Shown: positions 1 to 8,366 of the stretch, one piece after another
Layout of the letters: each line of letters starts with the position of its first letter
How positions within the stretch are numbered: position 1 is the stretch's first letter
Source: JBBDWK01 sp040902885
Lineage (GTDB): Bacteria > Acidobacteriota > Terriglobia > Bryobacterales > Bryobacteraceae
Reading direction: 5' to 3'
Length of the DNA: 64,000 nt
NCBI GenBank assembly: GCA_040902885.1
Contig: JBBDWK010000032.1
Coordinates: forward strand, 95,151-159,150
The notes under the pieces: generated by a model
What the model was told of the DNA's origin: nothing
The model's input: the letters and a program-made list of their open reading frames with translations, nothing else
Databases searched by the model: none
Program-made: the position numbers and the translations under genes

Positions 1-913
1 TTTCGAGATGGTCCACGACACGGCCCACGAGCGAATCCATATAGGAGATGGAGGCGTAGTAGCCGCGCAGGGCTTCGCGCTTTTCGCGATCCGTCTTCAT
101 GCCCATGTCGTTGGCGCGCGTGTTGACGGCGATCTCGCTGGCGCGGGGAATGTCGTCGCGGTCGCCGGCCGGATACTCGACGGGATCGAGTCTGTCCAGC
201 GGATACAGATCGAAGAACCGCGAAGGCGCGACCAGCGGGACGTGCGGACGGACGAAACCGAGGCCCATGAACCACGGCCGGCTGCGGTTCTTTTCGATGG
301 TCTCCATGGCCATTTCCGCGGCGGCGCCATCGGCCTGGTTTCTGCCATCGCCGGAGAAACTGATCCAGTGCATCGCCCCGCCGGCGCCGATGTGGGGCGT
401 GATGTTGCGGCCTTCTCCGGGCGTCTTGTCCTCAAGCCCCGGAGGGCTGACGGCGATGTCCCAGGAAGGCGGGTCGTCATAGAGCGGCTTGCCCACGGTG
501 GTGGGCACGCCCATGTGATACATCTTCCCGTACCGCGCCGCCCGGTATCCGTTCTGGCGAAACAATTGCGGCAGCGTGACCGCATTAGGCATCTTGTCGC
601 GGACGGCGATGGCGTTGTCCCAGATCCTGGTGGTATCGGGCCGCATTCCGCTCAGCAAGGAGGTGCGGCTCGGGCCGCAAAGCGGGAACTGGCAATACGC
701 GCGGTCGAAGCGTGTGCCGCGTGCGGCAATGCCGTCGATGTTTGGAGACTTGACGATGGGATGGCCGTAGCAGCCGAGCGCATTGCGAAGATCGTCCGAG
801 GCAATGAATAGCACGTTCATGCGCGGCGATGCGGTCTTTTGTGGAAGCAGAAGCGCAGGGGCCCCGGCCGCCCCGGCAGCCAGGAAAGAACGGCGCGTCA
901 ACGGGCTCGACAT
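1..913 (-). CDS. Sulfatase (iduronate-2-sulfatase-like), 3' end beyond window
   Basis: About 304 codons are visible, starting from ATG at 913; the gene runs off the left edge. The N-terminus has a twin-arginine style leader (LTRRSFLAAGAAGAPALL), so export as a Tat substrate is likely. Residues 39-41 (SDD) give the two metal aspartates and residues 79-83 (CGPSR) are the sulfatase signature CxPSR, whose Cys79 would be converted to formylglycine. GKMYHMG further on fits the second sulfatase signature region. The family hydrolyses sulfate esters, usually on polysaccharides. The arrangement is closest to the iduronate-2-sulfatase branch, but substrate cannot be told from sequence. It is divergent from lexA with 68 bp between starts. 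The family assignment is certain; the subfamily is inference. Confidence 0.9.
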   Translation of the reverse strand, partial: MSSPLTRRSFLAAGAAGAPALLLPQKTASPRMNVLFIASDDLRNALGCYGHPIVKSPNIDGIAARGTRFDRAYCQFPLCGPSRTSLLSGMRPDTTRIWDNAIAVRDKMPNAVTLPQLFRQNGYRAARYGKMYHMGVPTTVGKPLYDDPPSWDIAVSPPGLEDKTPGEGRNITPHIGAGGAMHWISFSGDGRNQADGAAAEMAMETIEKNRSRPWFMGLGFVRPHVPLVAPSRFFDLYPLDRLDPVEYPAGDRDDIPRASEIAVNTRANDMGMKTDREKREALRGYYASISYMDSLVGRVVDHLE

Positions 914-931
914 GGGTTCCAGTCTACTACC

Positions 932-963
932 GAATTGACGTTCACTTTTTCTTCGCCCACAAT
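932..963 (+). promoter_or_regulatory. lexA promoter with candidate LexA box
   Basis: TTGACG (935-940), a 17-bp spacer and CACAAT (958-963) form a plausible sigma-70 promoter 19 bp before the lexA start. GAATTGACGTTC (932-943) differs by one base from the Gram-positive type LexA box GAAC-N4-GTTC and overlaps the -35. Autoregulation of lexA is the rule in other bacteria; which box this phylum uses is not known to me, so the operator is a suggestion. Confidence 0.4.
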
Positions 964-981
964 AAACAGGGAGGAAGCGGA

Positions 982-1608
982 ATGGCACTAACGCGGCGCC
1001 AGAAACAGGTGCTCGACTTCATTGCATCGTTCGTGGGAGAGAACGGCTACAGCCCCAGCTACGAGGAGATCGCGCGCGCTCTCGGTCTCGCGTCGCTGGC
1101 TACCGTCCATAAGCACATCTCGGCGCTCGATGCGAAACAGTACCTGCGGCGCGGCGTCAATCAGAGCCGTTCGCTGGACTTCGGCCCGCGCTACATCCAG
1201 GAACAGCGGCGGCTGCGTCCCGAAGCCGGTTTCGAGATCCCCCTATTGGGGCGCATTGCAGCCGGCGTGCCAGTCGAGGCCGTTGAGCGGCGGGAAACGC
1301 TCAAGTTTTCCGACTTCGTGGGCAACGCCGACACCTTCGCGCTCGAAGTGCGGGGCGATTCCATGATCGAAGACCATATCTGCGACGGCGACCTGGTGCT
1401 GCTCGAAAAGGCCGACCAGGTCCGCGATGGGGATATCGTGGTCGCGCTAGTCCGCGGCGTCGAAACCACGTTGAAGCGCTATTACCGGGAACCCAACGAT
1501 ATGATCAGGCTGCAGCCGGCCAACTCGGCCCTGCAGCCCATCCTCGTGCCTCTCTCGCAGATCCAGATTCAGGGCCGCCTCCTGGCCGTGATGCGTAAAT
1601 ACAGATAA
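982..1608 (+). CDS. lexA: LexA repressor (SOS response regulator, S24 autoprotease)
   Basis: A 208-residue protein of usual LexA length. Residues 1-65 form the winged-helix DNA-binding domain (MALTRRQKQVLDFI, then SPSYEEIARALGLAS, VHKHISALDAKQYL). The hinge contains the self-cleavage site Ala94-Gly95 (RIAAGVPVEA). The catalytic dyad is Ser127 in GDSMIED and Lys165 in ETTLKRYYRE. LexA represses DNA-damage genes until RecA filaments trigger its autocleavage. The frame stays open further upstream, but ATG at 982 is preceded by GGGAGGAA at 969-976 and aligns with the family start, so it is chosen. It appears monocistronic. Confidence 0.97.
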   Translation: MALTRRQKQVLDFIASFVGENGYSPSYEEIARALGLASLATVHKHISALDAKQYLRRGVNQSRSLDFGPRYIQEQRRLRPEAGFEIPLLGRIAAGVPVEAVERRETLKFSDFVGNADTFALEVRGDSMIEDHICDGDLVLLEKADQVRDGDIVVALVRGVETTLKRYYREPNDMIRLQPANSALQPILVPLSQIQIQGRLLAVMRKYR

Positions 1609-1650
1609 GCCGATCGGCATTGCACCGGAAGTTGCTTCGGTGTATGCTGC

Positions 1651-1770
1651 CAGCTACCTGGGACCCATTACGACCTGCCGATCGGGCGAGGGCGCGCGTG
1701 GGACACGGGAGACTCTATGCTGGCGCACATGCTGTTGGGCGGATGGCAAGTGAACGGCATCCTGACATAA
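1651..1770 (+). pseudogene. Orphan C-terminal fragment of an Oar-like TonB receptor
   Basis: In the frame ending at TAA 1768-1770 the translation reads HYDLPIGRGRAWDTG and, after a short gap, LLGGWQVNGILT. This matches a conserved beta-barrel stretch of the Oar-like receptors elsewhere in the window: the second receptor has HLVGGWQVNGILSFY near 63.46 kb and a YELPF motif just before it, and the first has YDMPMGKGKA. No start codon, signal peptide or plug precedes it and it stops where the barrel should continue, so it is a relic about 40 codons long. The bases GGCGGATGGCA also match the full-length receptor. Confidence 0.6.
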
Positions 1771-1923
1771 GCCAGGCGAACGCCCCCGGCAGATCCAGTT
1801 TGGGTTAAAGTTTCTTTGGTAAGACGGACGGAGTATGATACTGCCATTTCAGTAAGAACTGTTCGCCGAAACTTACTAATTGATTACTATCTGATTGCGG
1901 GTATGTTACTCGCCGGAAGCGAA

Positions 1924-2235
1924 CTAAGCGCCCACGGCCGTGCTGTACCGTTCGCGAAGCTCTTCTTCGGCGCGCAGCCAGTCTTCCTCCGGGGAACCGC
2001 CCTGGTTGCCTCGCTTGAGCCAATAAGAGTAGGCCAGGTTGGCAACGGCTTCCCGATCGATTTCTTCCGGAACCGGGCGCCGGCCGTTCGATGCGCTCGC
2101 CGCCGGGGATTCTTCAACCATTGGAGCGTCCATGGAATCCGCTTCTTTCAGCGTTCGTGCGGTCCTGCTCTTTTTCGCGCTCGCCGAGGCTTCCGGAGGA
2201 ACACGTTCGGATTTGGAATTGCGTCTGACAGCCAT
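1924..2235 (-). CDS. DUF2934 family protein
   Basis: A 103-residue protein with a basic N-terminal half (MAVRRNSKSERVPPEASASA) and a C-terminal DUF2934-like segment: REAVANLAYSYWLKRG followed by GGSPEEDWLRAEEEL. DUF2934 is a short helical domain of unknown function, widespread in Acidobacteriota and rhizobia. The start at 2235 is chosen over an ATG six codons upstream because the likely ribosome binding site (GGGAGAAG) lies between the two. It sits alone, convergent with the lexA side. Function unknown; the family call rests on the characteristic AYxxWxxRGxxxGxxxxDWxxAE pattern. Confidence 0.75.
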   Translation of the reverse strand: MAVRRNSKSERVPPEASASAKKSRTARTLKEADSMDAPMVEESPAASASNGRRPVPEEIDREAVANLAYSYWLKRGNQGGSPEEDWLRAEEELRERYSTAVGA

Positions 2236-2419
2236 ATCGCTTCTCCCTTGCAACTAAGTTTCAATCATTCTATCAAACCTAACGGCAGGTAAGCTAACTA
2301 AAACGTTTCTATCCGAATCATAAAAGAAAGAAATGTGAATTTTCCCACGCCCCGAAGCGGCCGCCGACATTGAATGGGCGGTATCCGAAACACCCCGGGA
2401 AGGTGTATAGTAAGGAAAA

Positions 2420-3718
2420 TTGAAGCTACCGACTCTTGTATTGTTTAGTTTTTTGAGTGTCTTACGCGTCATCGGCGCCGCGCCGCTTGTAGTCGCGGTC
2501 GACGTGGACGGCGTGGTCCATCCAGTGACCGTGGAGATCGTTTCCGGAGCGATCGAGCAGGCGAGGGAACAGGGAGCGGAGATCGTGCTCGTGCGGATCA
2601 ACACTCCCGGCGGCCTGATGACCGCCATGCGAGAGACCATCGAGAAGATGATGGCGTCGCCGGTTCCCGTGGTAACGTATGTGACGCCGAGCGGCGGGCG
2701 CGCCGCTTCCGCCGGATTTTTCCTGTTGGAGGCTGGAGACGTCGCGGCCATGGCGCCAGGCACCAACACGGGCGCGGCCCATCCGGTGATGCTAGGCGGC
2801 GGAGAGATGGACGCAGTCACCAAACAGAAAGTGGAGAACGATGCGGCAGCCTACCTTCGCAGCCTGGTGACTCGCCGCGGACGGAACACGGAGCTGGCCG
2901 AGAAAGCCGTCCTTGAAAGCAAGTCCTTTACGGAGAAGGAGGCGCTCGACGGCAAGCTGATCGAACTGGTGGCTAGGGATCAGGCGGCGCTGCTGGAGAG
3001 CCTGCACGGCCGCGAAGTAGAGCACATTGAGGGAACCAAGGTCACGCTGAACCTCGAGAACGCCCGCGTGGTGGAGTACGAGAAAAGCCTGCGGCAGCGG
3101 ATCCTGTCGGCGGTCAGCGATCCCAACATCGCGCTGCTGCTGCTGGTGCTGGGGGCGCTGGGCGTCTACATCGAATTCTCCTCGCCCGGGCTGATTCTTC
3201 CAGGCGTGGCGGGCGCCATTCTGGCGCTGCTCGGCCTGGCCGCCATCTCCGTGCTTCCCATCAACTGGATGGGGGCCGCGCTGCTGGTTCTGGCGCTGGC
3301 GTTGTTCGTGCTGGAAGCGAAGTTCGCGTCCGGCGGCATCCTGGGCGCGGGCGGCGCCCTGGCCATGATCCTGGGCGCGGTACTGTTGATCGACAGTCCA
3401 CTGCCGGAGATGCGCATCCGCCTCATCACGGCTATCGCGCTCACCCTTCCGTTTGCCATCCTCACGGTCTTCCTGCTGACGCTCGCTCTCAAAGCGCGCG
3501 CCGCCAAGGTGACTACGGGAAGCGACGGCATGATCGATCAGGTCGGCGTAACCCTAACGGCCCTGGACCCCTTAGGCCGCGTATTTGTCCATGGCGAATA
3601 CTGGAGCGCCGAGGCGGACCGGACGGTTCCGGAAGGCGCACGGGTGCGGGTGGTAGGAATCGACGGGTTGCAACTCAAGGTAGAACCGGTTTCCGGAGAA
3701 GGTGGAGAAAAAATATGA
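2420..3718 (+). CDS. nfeD: NfeD-type membrane serine protease (long form)
   Basis: A 432-residue NfeD1b-type protein. Residues 1-20 are a signal peptide. Residues 23-220 are a ClpP/SppA-fold protease domain with RINTPGGLMTAM, SGGRAASAGFF (candidate catalytic Ser97) and TKQKVENDAAAY (candidate Lys137), as in archaeal 1510-N, which cleaves stomatin C-termini. About five membrane helices follow (residues ~235-355), then an OB-fold NfeD domain (QVGVTLTALDPLGRVFVHGEYW). The start is TTG at 2420, preceded by AAGGA at 2412-2416. Its last four bases overlap the slipin gene, the usual nfeD-stomatin operon, so the two likely act together in membrane microdomain quality control. Confidence 0.93.
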   Translation: MKLPTLVLFSFLSVLRVIGAAPLVVAVDVDGVVHPVTVEIVSGAIEQAREQGAEIVLVRINTPGGLMTAMRETIEKMMASPVPVVTYVTPSGGRAASAGFFLLEAGDVAAMAPGTNTGAAHPVMLGGGEMDAVTKQKVENDAAAYLRSLVTRRGRNTELAEKAVLESKSFTEKEALDGKLIELVARDQAALLESLHGREVEHIEGTKVTLNLENARVVEYEKSLRQRILSAVSDPNIALLLLVLGALGVYIEFSSPGLILPGVAGAILALLGLAAISVLPINWMGAALLVLALALFVLEAKFASGGILGAGGALAMILGAVLLIDSPLPEMRIRLITAIALTLPFAILTVFLLTLALKARAAKVTTGSDGMIDQVGVTLTALDPLGRVFVHGEYWSAEADRTVPEGARVRVVGIDGLQLKVEPVSGEGGEKI

Positions 3719-4488
3719 TCGACATGACGACGATCGCGCTGTTAATCGTGGCGCTTTATGTAATCTCTTCCGTAAAAATTCTGGCCGAATACGAACGCGG
3801 CGTTATCTTCCGCCTGGGGCGCGTGCTGGCTAAACCCAAGGGTCCCGGCATCGCCCTGGTCTTTACGCCCATCGACCGCATGGTGCGGGTTTCGCTGCGC
3901 ATCGATACCCTCGAGGTGCCGGCGCAGGACGTAATCACTCGCGACAACGTGACGGTTAAGGTAAACGCCGTCATCTATTTCCGCGTGATGGATCCGAACC
4001 TCGCCATCATCACCGTCGCGAATTTTCTCTACGCGACTTCCCAGGTCGCACAGACCACGCTGCGCAGCGTGCTTGGCGAAGTGGATCTGGACGAGCTGCT
4101 CAGCCAGCGGGAAAAGCTGAACGTCCGGCTGCAAGCCATTCTGGATCAGCACACCTCGCCGTGGGGCATCAAGGTCACGGCCGTCGAAGTGAAGCAGGTG
4201 GATCTTGCCGAGCAGATGGTTCGCGCCATCGCCCGGCAGGCGGAAGCGGAGCGCGAGCGCCGGGCCAAGATCATTCACGCCGAGGGGGAATACACCGCAG
4301 CCGAGAAGCTGGGGATGGCGGCGGAAGTGATTCAGAAACAGCCGGTGGCCATTCAGTTGAGGTATCTGCAGACGCTGGTGGAGATTGGCTCGGAGAAAAA
4401 TACCACGATCGTCTTCCCCCTTCCCATCGACGTGTTTTCGTCGATGAGCCGTCTGCTTGACCAGGACGCGGCGCGCAAGCGAGAGTAA
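3715..4488 (+). CDS. Slipin/stomatin-like SPFH-domain membrane protein
   Basis: A 257-residue SPFH/band-7 protein. One N-terminal membrane hairpin (IALLIVALYVISSVKIL) is followed by the SPFH core: EYERGVIFRLGRV, GPGIALVFTPIDRMVRVSLR, then VPAQDVITRDNVTVKVNAV typical of slipins. Residues ~175-215 are a charged coiled coil (RQAEAERERRAKIIHAEGEY), and the tail IVFPLPIDVF is the hydrophobic C-terminus that NfeD proteases cut in archaeal homologues. ATGA overlap with nfeD implies translational coupling. Homologues form oligomeric scaffolds in the inner membrane. Confidence 0.93.
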   Translation: MIDMTTIALLIVALYVISSVKILAEYERGVIFRLGRVLAKPKGPGIALVFTPIDRMVRVSLRIDTLEVPAQDVITRDNVTVKVNAVIYFRVMDPNLAIITVANFLYATSQVAQTTLRSVLGEVDLDELLSQREKLNVRLQAILDQHTSPWGIKVTAVEVKQVDLAEQMVRAIARQAEAERERRAKIIHAEGEYTAAEKLGMAAEVIQKQPVAIQLRYLQTLVEIGSEKNTTIVFPLPIDVFSSMSRLLDQDAARKRE

Positions 4489-4505
4489 GTGGAGCGGCTC
4501 GATTC

Positions 4506-5063
4506 ATGGCGAAAAGCGACGACGGTGAATTCGAATTGGTGCTGGGCAACCGGCAGTTGCTCAGCATTTTCTTCCTGGTGGTGATTCTGTTCGGGGTGGT
4601 CTTCACCATGGGCTACATCGTCGGGCGGAACTCCGCGCCGGCGTCACTGACGGCCACGCCCGCCGCGATGCCGCCTCCGGTCGCTTCGCGAACCGAGGAG
4701 CAGCCGCCGCCCCCAGCTTCCAATATTGCTCAAAGTCCGGAATCCGCCGCACCTGCATCCGACGAGGCGGCTGTCGAAACTCCCATCGAGGAGACGGCTG
4801 CGGCTAATCCCGACGAGGAGCCCGAGACGGCGGCCGCGCCTCCGGGTCCCGGCGAGGTCTATCTTCAGGTTGCGGCTGTCCGTCGTGCCGAAGCGGACGT
4901 TGTAACCGAAGTGCTCCGGAAGAAGGGTTTTAAGGTATCGCTCGACCCTAGCCCCGCCGAAGGGCTTTTCCGCGTGCTGGTGGGACCACTGGCCGGCGAC
5001 TCCCTCGCCCGCACAAAGACCGATCTGGAAAGCGCGGGATTCAAGCCCTTCGTGCGAAGATAA
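4506..5063 (+). CDS. SPOR-domain membrane protein
   Basis: A 185-residue protein with a short cytoplasmic N-terminus, one membrane helix (residues ~18-40, LSIFFLVVILFGVVFTMGYI), a long Pro/Ala/Glu-rich periplasmic linker and a C-terminal SPOR domain from about residue 117 (GEVYLQVAAVRRAEADVVTEVL, then FRVLVGPLAGDSL). SPOR domains bind denuded peptidoglycan glycans at the division septum. It starts 17 bp after the slipin gene and three bases before lipA, so it probably belongs to the same transcript. Family is clear; its exact cell-envelope role is inference. Confidence 0.85.
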   Translation: MAKSDDGEFELVLGNRQLLSIFFLVVILFGVVFTMGYIVGRNSAPASLTATPAAMPPPVASRTEEQPPPPASNIAQSPESAAPASDEAAVETPIEETAAANPDEEPETAAAPPGPGEVYLQVAAVRRAEADVVTEVLRKKGFKVSLDPSPAEGLFRVLVGPLAGDSLARTKTDLESAGFKPFVRR

Positions 5064-5066
5064 ACT

Positions 5067-5996
5067 TTGGTGGACGATTCCCTGATTCACATCGGCGGAG
5101 CAGCACAAACGCCCCCGCCCATGCGGCCCCGCCTGCCCGAGTGGGCGCGCAAAAAGCAGACCCACTTCCAGTCCTTGCACAGGCTCAAGACGGACTTGCG
5201 GAGGCTCCAGCTTCACACCGTTTGCGAGTCGGCGCGCTGTCCCAACATTCACGAGTGCTTCCATCGCGGGGCCGCCACTTTCATGATCCTGGGCAATCTG
5301 TGCACGCGCGGCTGCGGATTCTGTTCGGTGCCGAAAGGATCGCCCGAAAAGCACGACATGCGGCTGGACCCGAACGAGCCGGCAAACGTGGCCGAGATGG
5401 CCGCGCGCATGAAGCTGCGCTACGTCGTGATCACCAGCGTGAACCGCGACGATTTGCCGGACGGCGGCTCGGCGCACTTTGCGCGAACCGTGCGTGAGGT
5501 CCGCCGCGCTCTGCCCTCGGTCCGGATTGAAGTGCTCACGCCGGATTTTTGCGGCGACCTGAACTCCGTCGCGCGCGTGCTGGACGCGGCCCCGGACGTG
5601 TTCAACCACAACATGGAGACGGTGGCGCGGCTCTACCGGCGAGTCCGCCCGCAAGCCGGCTACCGGCAATCGCTCGATGTGCTGGCATTCGCCCGCAAGC
5701 ATTCGAGCGCCCTGACCAAGTCGGGGTTGATGGTGGGCCTCGGGGAGACCGTCGAAGAGGTGCACGGATTGCTTGCCGATTTGCGGGCAGCGGAAGTGGA
5801 AGTGGCCACCATTGGGCAATACCTCCAGCCCACGCGGCGTAGTTTGCCCGTCGCGGCTTACATCGAGCCGCATCAGTTCGAAAGTTATCGCCTCTACGGG
5901 CTTTCGCTGGGATTTAAGGCGGTATTCAGCGGACCGCTGGTCCGCAGCTCGTACATGGCGGATTTAGTCAACGAAGAAGCCCACCGCACGGCGTGA
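5067..5996 (+). CDS. lipA: Lipoyl synthase
   Basis: A 309-residue radical SAM enzyme that inserts two sulfur atoms into protein-bound octanoate to make the lipoyl cofactor of 2-oxoacid dehydrogenases. The auxiliary cluster ligands are Cys53, Cys58 and Cys64 (CESARCPNIHECF) and the SAM cluster ligands are Cys79, Cys83 and Cys86 (CTRGCGFCSVPKG). VITSVNRDDLPDGG, MVGLGETVEEV and the C-terminal RSSYMADLVNEE are family hallmarks. The start is ambiguous between TTG 5067 and the adjacent GTG 5070. The stop overlaps the lnt GTG. No lipB is visible, so the octanoyl donor route lies elsewhere. Confidence 0.96.
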   Translation: MVDDSLIHIGGAAQTPPPMRPRLPEWARKKQTHFQSLHRLKTDLRRLQLHTVCESARCPNIHECFHRGAATFMILGNLCTRGCGFCSVPKGSPEKHDMRLDPNEPANVAEMAARMKLRYVVITSVNRDDLPDGGSAHFARTVREVRRALPSVRIEVLTPDFCGDLNSVARVLDAAPDVFNHNMETVARLYRRVRPQAGYRQSLDVLAFARKHSSALTKSGLMVGLGETVEEVHGLLADLRAAEVEVATIGQYLQPTRRSLPVAAYIEPHQFESYRLYGLSLGFKAVFSGPLVRSSYMADLVNEEAHRTA

Positions 5997-7510
5997 AAGA
6001 AGTCTCCGGCATCAAGAATCTCCGAATGCCCCGCGTCAGCCCGCTGCTGCTGCGGAACCTGCTGCTGGCGCTGTTGACCGCCGTGGCGCTGATTTTGACC
6101 GTCCCGCGCTTCGATTATTTCTGGCTGGCCCCGTTCGCGCTCGCGCCGCTGCTGGTAGCCGTGGCCCGCCAGCCGAGCTTCCTGCACCGCGCCGCGCTGG
6201 GCTGGGCGGCGGGTATTGTTTACTGGTTCGGCGTCTGTTATTGGATTCAGTTTGTTCTCTCGGTCCATGGCGGCATGGGCGAGGCCGGCGGCTGGGCCAC
6301 TTTTCTGCTCTTCTGCCTCGCCAAGGGGCTGCACATGGCGCTGTTCGCCGCCCTGGCGGGCGTGATCATGCGCACCGCCTGGGCCGTGCCCACCGTCCCC
6401 GCGCTGTGGGTTGCGCTGGAGGCCACGCACGGTCCGCTGGGTTTTGCATGGTTCGCGCTCGGCAACGCCGGCGTCAATCTAAACCTCCCCATGCGTCTGG
6501 CTCCATACACCGGCGTCTACGGCCTCTCCTTCGTGTTTGCCATGATGTCCGCCGGAGTGGCTGTCGTCCTGTTGCGGCGTCCCAGAGGGGAGCTGCTGTG
6601 GCTTCTCATCCTTCCCCTGCTGATTCTGCTGCCTTCGCTTCCCGAACCCGAGCGCCCGCAACAAACCGTGGTCCTGGTGCAACCCAATCTCTCGATGGAC
6701 GTTGAGTGGACCTCCGAATCCGTCGAGCGTCTTCACCGGCGACTGGTATCGGCGTCGCTCGAAGCCGCCATTCAGGCCGGCGCTCCCAAGCCCGCTCTGA
6801 TCGTATGGCCCGAAGTCCCCGCGCCACTGTACTTCTATGAGGACGCGCGCTTTCGCGATCAGGTGGCTACTCTGACGCGCGTGGCGCGGACCGGTCTGCT
6901 GATGGGGACCGTAGCCCGGAACCAGGACGGCGCGCCGCTGAACTCCGCGCTGCTGCTCTCCTCCGCGGGCGAGCCCGTTTCGCGCTACGACAAGATCAAG
7001 CTCGTGCCCTTCGGCGAGTTCGTGCCCTGGCCGTTCGACTTCGTGAACCAGATCTCCGACGAGGTGGGCGCCTTCTCTCCGGGCCGCGAGGTGGTGGTTT
7101 CGCGAATGGACGGCCACCGCATCTCGACCTTCATCTGCTACGAGTCCGTCTTCCCGAACCTGGTCCGGCGCTTTGCGGCCGCGGGCGCGGAGGTTCTCTT
7201 CAACATCTCCAACGACGGCTACTTCGGAACCAGCGCGGCGCGCGAACAGCACCTCAAAATCGTCCGCATGCGCGCCGCCGAGAACGGGCGCTGGATCGTG
7301 CGCGCGACCAATAACGGCATCACCGCGGCCATCGACCCGGCCGGCCGCATCCGAGCCGCGGCTCCGTCCTATCGTGAAACCGTGGAGCGCATGCCGTTCG
7401 ATTACCGGTCCGATCTTACGGTCTACACAAGATACGGGGACTGGTTTGCATGGTTATGCGCGCTGATGGCCGGGCTGGCGCTGTATTTGAGCCGCGAGTA
7501 CGTAACTTAG
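5993..7510 (+). CDS. lnt: Apolipoprotein N-acyltransferase
   Basis: A 505-residue inner-membrane enzyme that N-acylates the diacylglyceryl cysteine of lipoproteins, the last maturation step. About six N-terminal helices (residues 18-215) are followed by a periplasmic carbon-nitrogen hydrolase domain with the triad Glu274 (IVWPEVPAP), Lys334 (RYDKIKLVPFGEFVPWP) and Cys382 (STFICYESVFP), and a final helix (FAWLCALMAGLALYL). The start GTG at 5993 overlaps the lipA TGA; an ATG at 6026 is an alternative. Its presence fits a diderm with triacylated lipoproteins, consistent with the TonB receptors here. Confidence 0.95.
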   Translation: MKEVSGIKNLRMPRVSPLLLRNLLLALLTAVALILTVPRFDYFWLAPFALAPLLVAVARQPSFLHRAALGWAAGIVYWFGVCYWIQFVLSVHGGMGEAGGWATFLLFCLAKGLHMALFAALAGVIMRTAWAVPTVPALWVALEATHGPLGFAWFALGNAGVNLNLPMRLAPYTGVYGLSFVFAMMSAGVAVVLLRRPRGELLWLLILPLLILLPSLPEPERPQQTVVLVQPNLSMDVEWTSESVERLHRRLVSASLEAAIQAGAPKPALIVWPEVPAPLYFYEDARFRDQVATLTRVARTGLLMGTVARNQDGAPLNSALLLSSAGEPVSRYDKIKLVPFGEFVPWPFDFVNQISDEVGAFSPGREVVVSRMDGHRISTFICYESVFPNLVRRFAAAGAEVLFNISNDGYFGTSAAREQHLKIVRMRAAENGRWIVRATNNGITAAIDPAGRIRAAAPSYRETVERMPFDYRSDLTVYTRYGDWFAWLCALMAGLALYLSREYVT

Positions 7511-8346
7511 CGCTTGTTCCCCAGAAGCTCGCCGTAGATCTCCGGTCTCCGGTGCCGGATCGGGCCGCGGCCCACGCGCCCGTCGAGGCGGATTTTTGCC
7601 AGGACGGCTTCATCGCCATTTCGACTGTCCTGGGCGACGATCTTCCCGCCCGGATCGATCACCATCACCCGCTCGGGATGAACGAACACGACCCATACGC
7701 TGTTCTCATAAGCGCGCGTTCGCATCATGATCTCGTTGGTCTCGTTGTTCATGCCCCAGGCCGGAACCAGTATCATCTGAGATCCCTTGAGCGCCAGGAT
7801 GCGGGACGTTTCGGGAAGCTGCCGGTCCATGCAGATTAGAGCGCCCCACCGGCCGAATGGCGTATCGACCACCGGAAATTCCACGCCCTTGGTGTTGAAC
7901 GGCTCGTCATCGGCCGTATGCGTCTTCGAATACCTTGCTACAATTTCCCCCTTGGGCGAAATCACGGCCACCGAGTTCAGCATCTCCTCACCGCGCTTTT
8001 CGGCGAAGCCGATTACCAGGTAAACATTCAACTCCGCCGCCAGCGCGCGGATCTTCCGGATCATGGGCCCGTCGATGGGCTCGCCGACAGCGAAGTAGCG
8101 TTCCCGCGTCAGGTCCTTGTTCGCTTTGTCGTTTCCAACGTAGCCTTCAAGGAAGCCTTCCGGGGTGACAATCACTTCCCCGCCCTGCGCTGCCGCCTGC
8201 CGGGCGTATTTCTCAAGCTTCTCCAGGTTTGCTTGTTTGTCCCAACGCTTCGGCATCAGCCGCAGCGCGGCCACGGTGAAGGAGTCTTCCGCGGGCAGAG
8301 CGGAAGCCGCGATCAGAATCCCAATTGCGATCCAAATGCCTTTCAT
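7507..8346 (-). CDS. Exported carbon-nitrogen hydrolase (nitrilase superfamily)
   Basis: A 279-residue protein with an N-terminal signal peptide (MKGIWIAIGILIAASALPAE) and one nitrilase-fold domain. The catalytic triad is Glu63 (VTPEGF), Lys141 (RYSKTHT) and Cys172 (ALICMDRQLPE). Such enzymes hydrolyse nonpeptide C-N bonds of amides or carbamoyl groups; most are cytoplasmic, so a secreted form probably acts on extracellular or periplasmic amides. It is convergent with lnt, sharing four bases at the stops. It is distinct from the larger relative at 12.3-13.7 kb. Substrate unknown. Confidence 0.88.
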   Translation of the reverse strand: MKGIWIAIGILIAASALPAEDSFTVAALRLMPKRWDKQANLEKLEKYARQAAAQGGEVIVTPEGFLEGYVGNDKANKDLTRERYFAVGEPIDGPMIRKIRALAAELNVYLVIGFAEKRGEEMLNSVAVISPKGEIVARYSKTHTADDEPFNTKGVEFPVVDTPFGRWGALICMDRQLPETSRILALKGSQMILVPAWGMNNETNEIMMRTRAYENSVWVVFVHPERVMVIDPGGKIVAQDSRNGDEAVLAKIRLDGRVGRGPIRHRRPEIYGELLGNKR

Positions 8347-8366
8347 GTTTGCTCCCCATCCAGCGG

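Noticed and set aside
1609..1618. GCCGATCGGC palindrome right after lexA as a terminator
   Set aside because: No loop and no following T run, so not a convincing intrinsic terminator.
2406..2411. TATAGT as -10 box of nfeD
   Set aside because: No -35 at proper spacing, and transcription would begin almost at the TTG start, overlapping the AAGGA ribosome binding site.
4644..5873. 409-codon minus-strand frame across the SPOR and lipA genes
   Set aside because: Covers two well-supported genes on the other strand and shows no motif.
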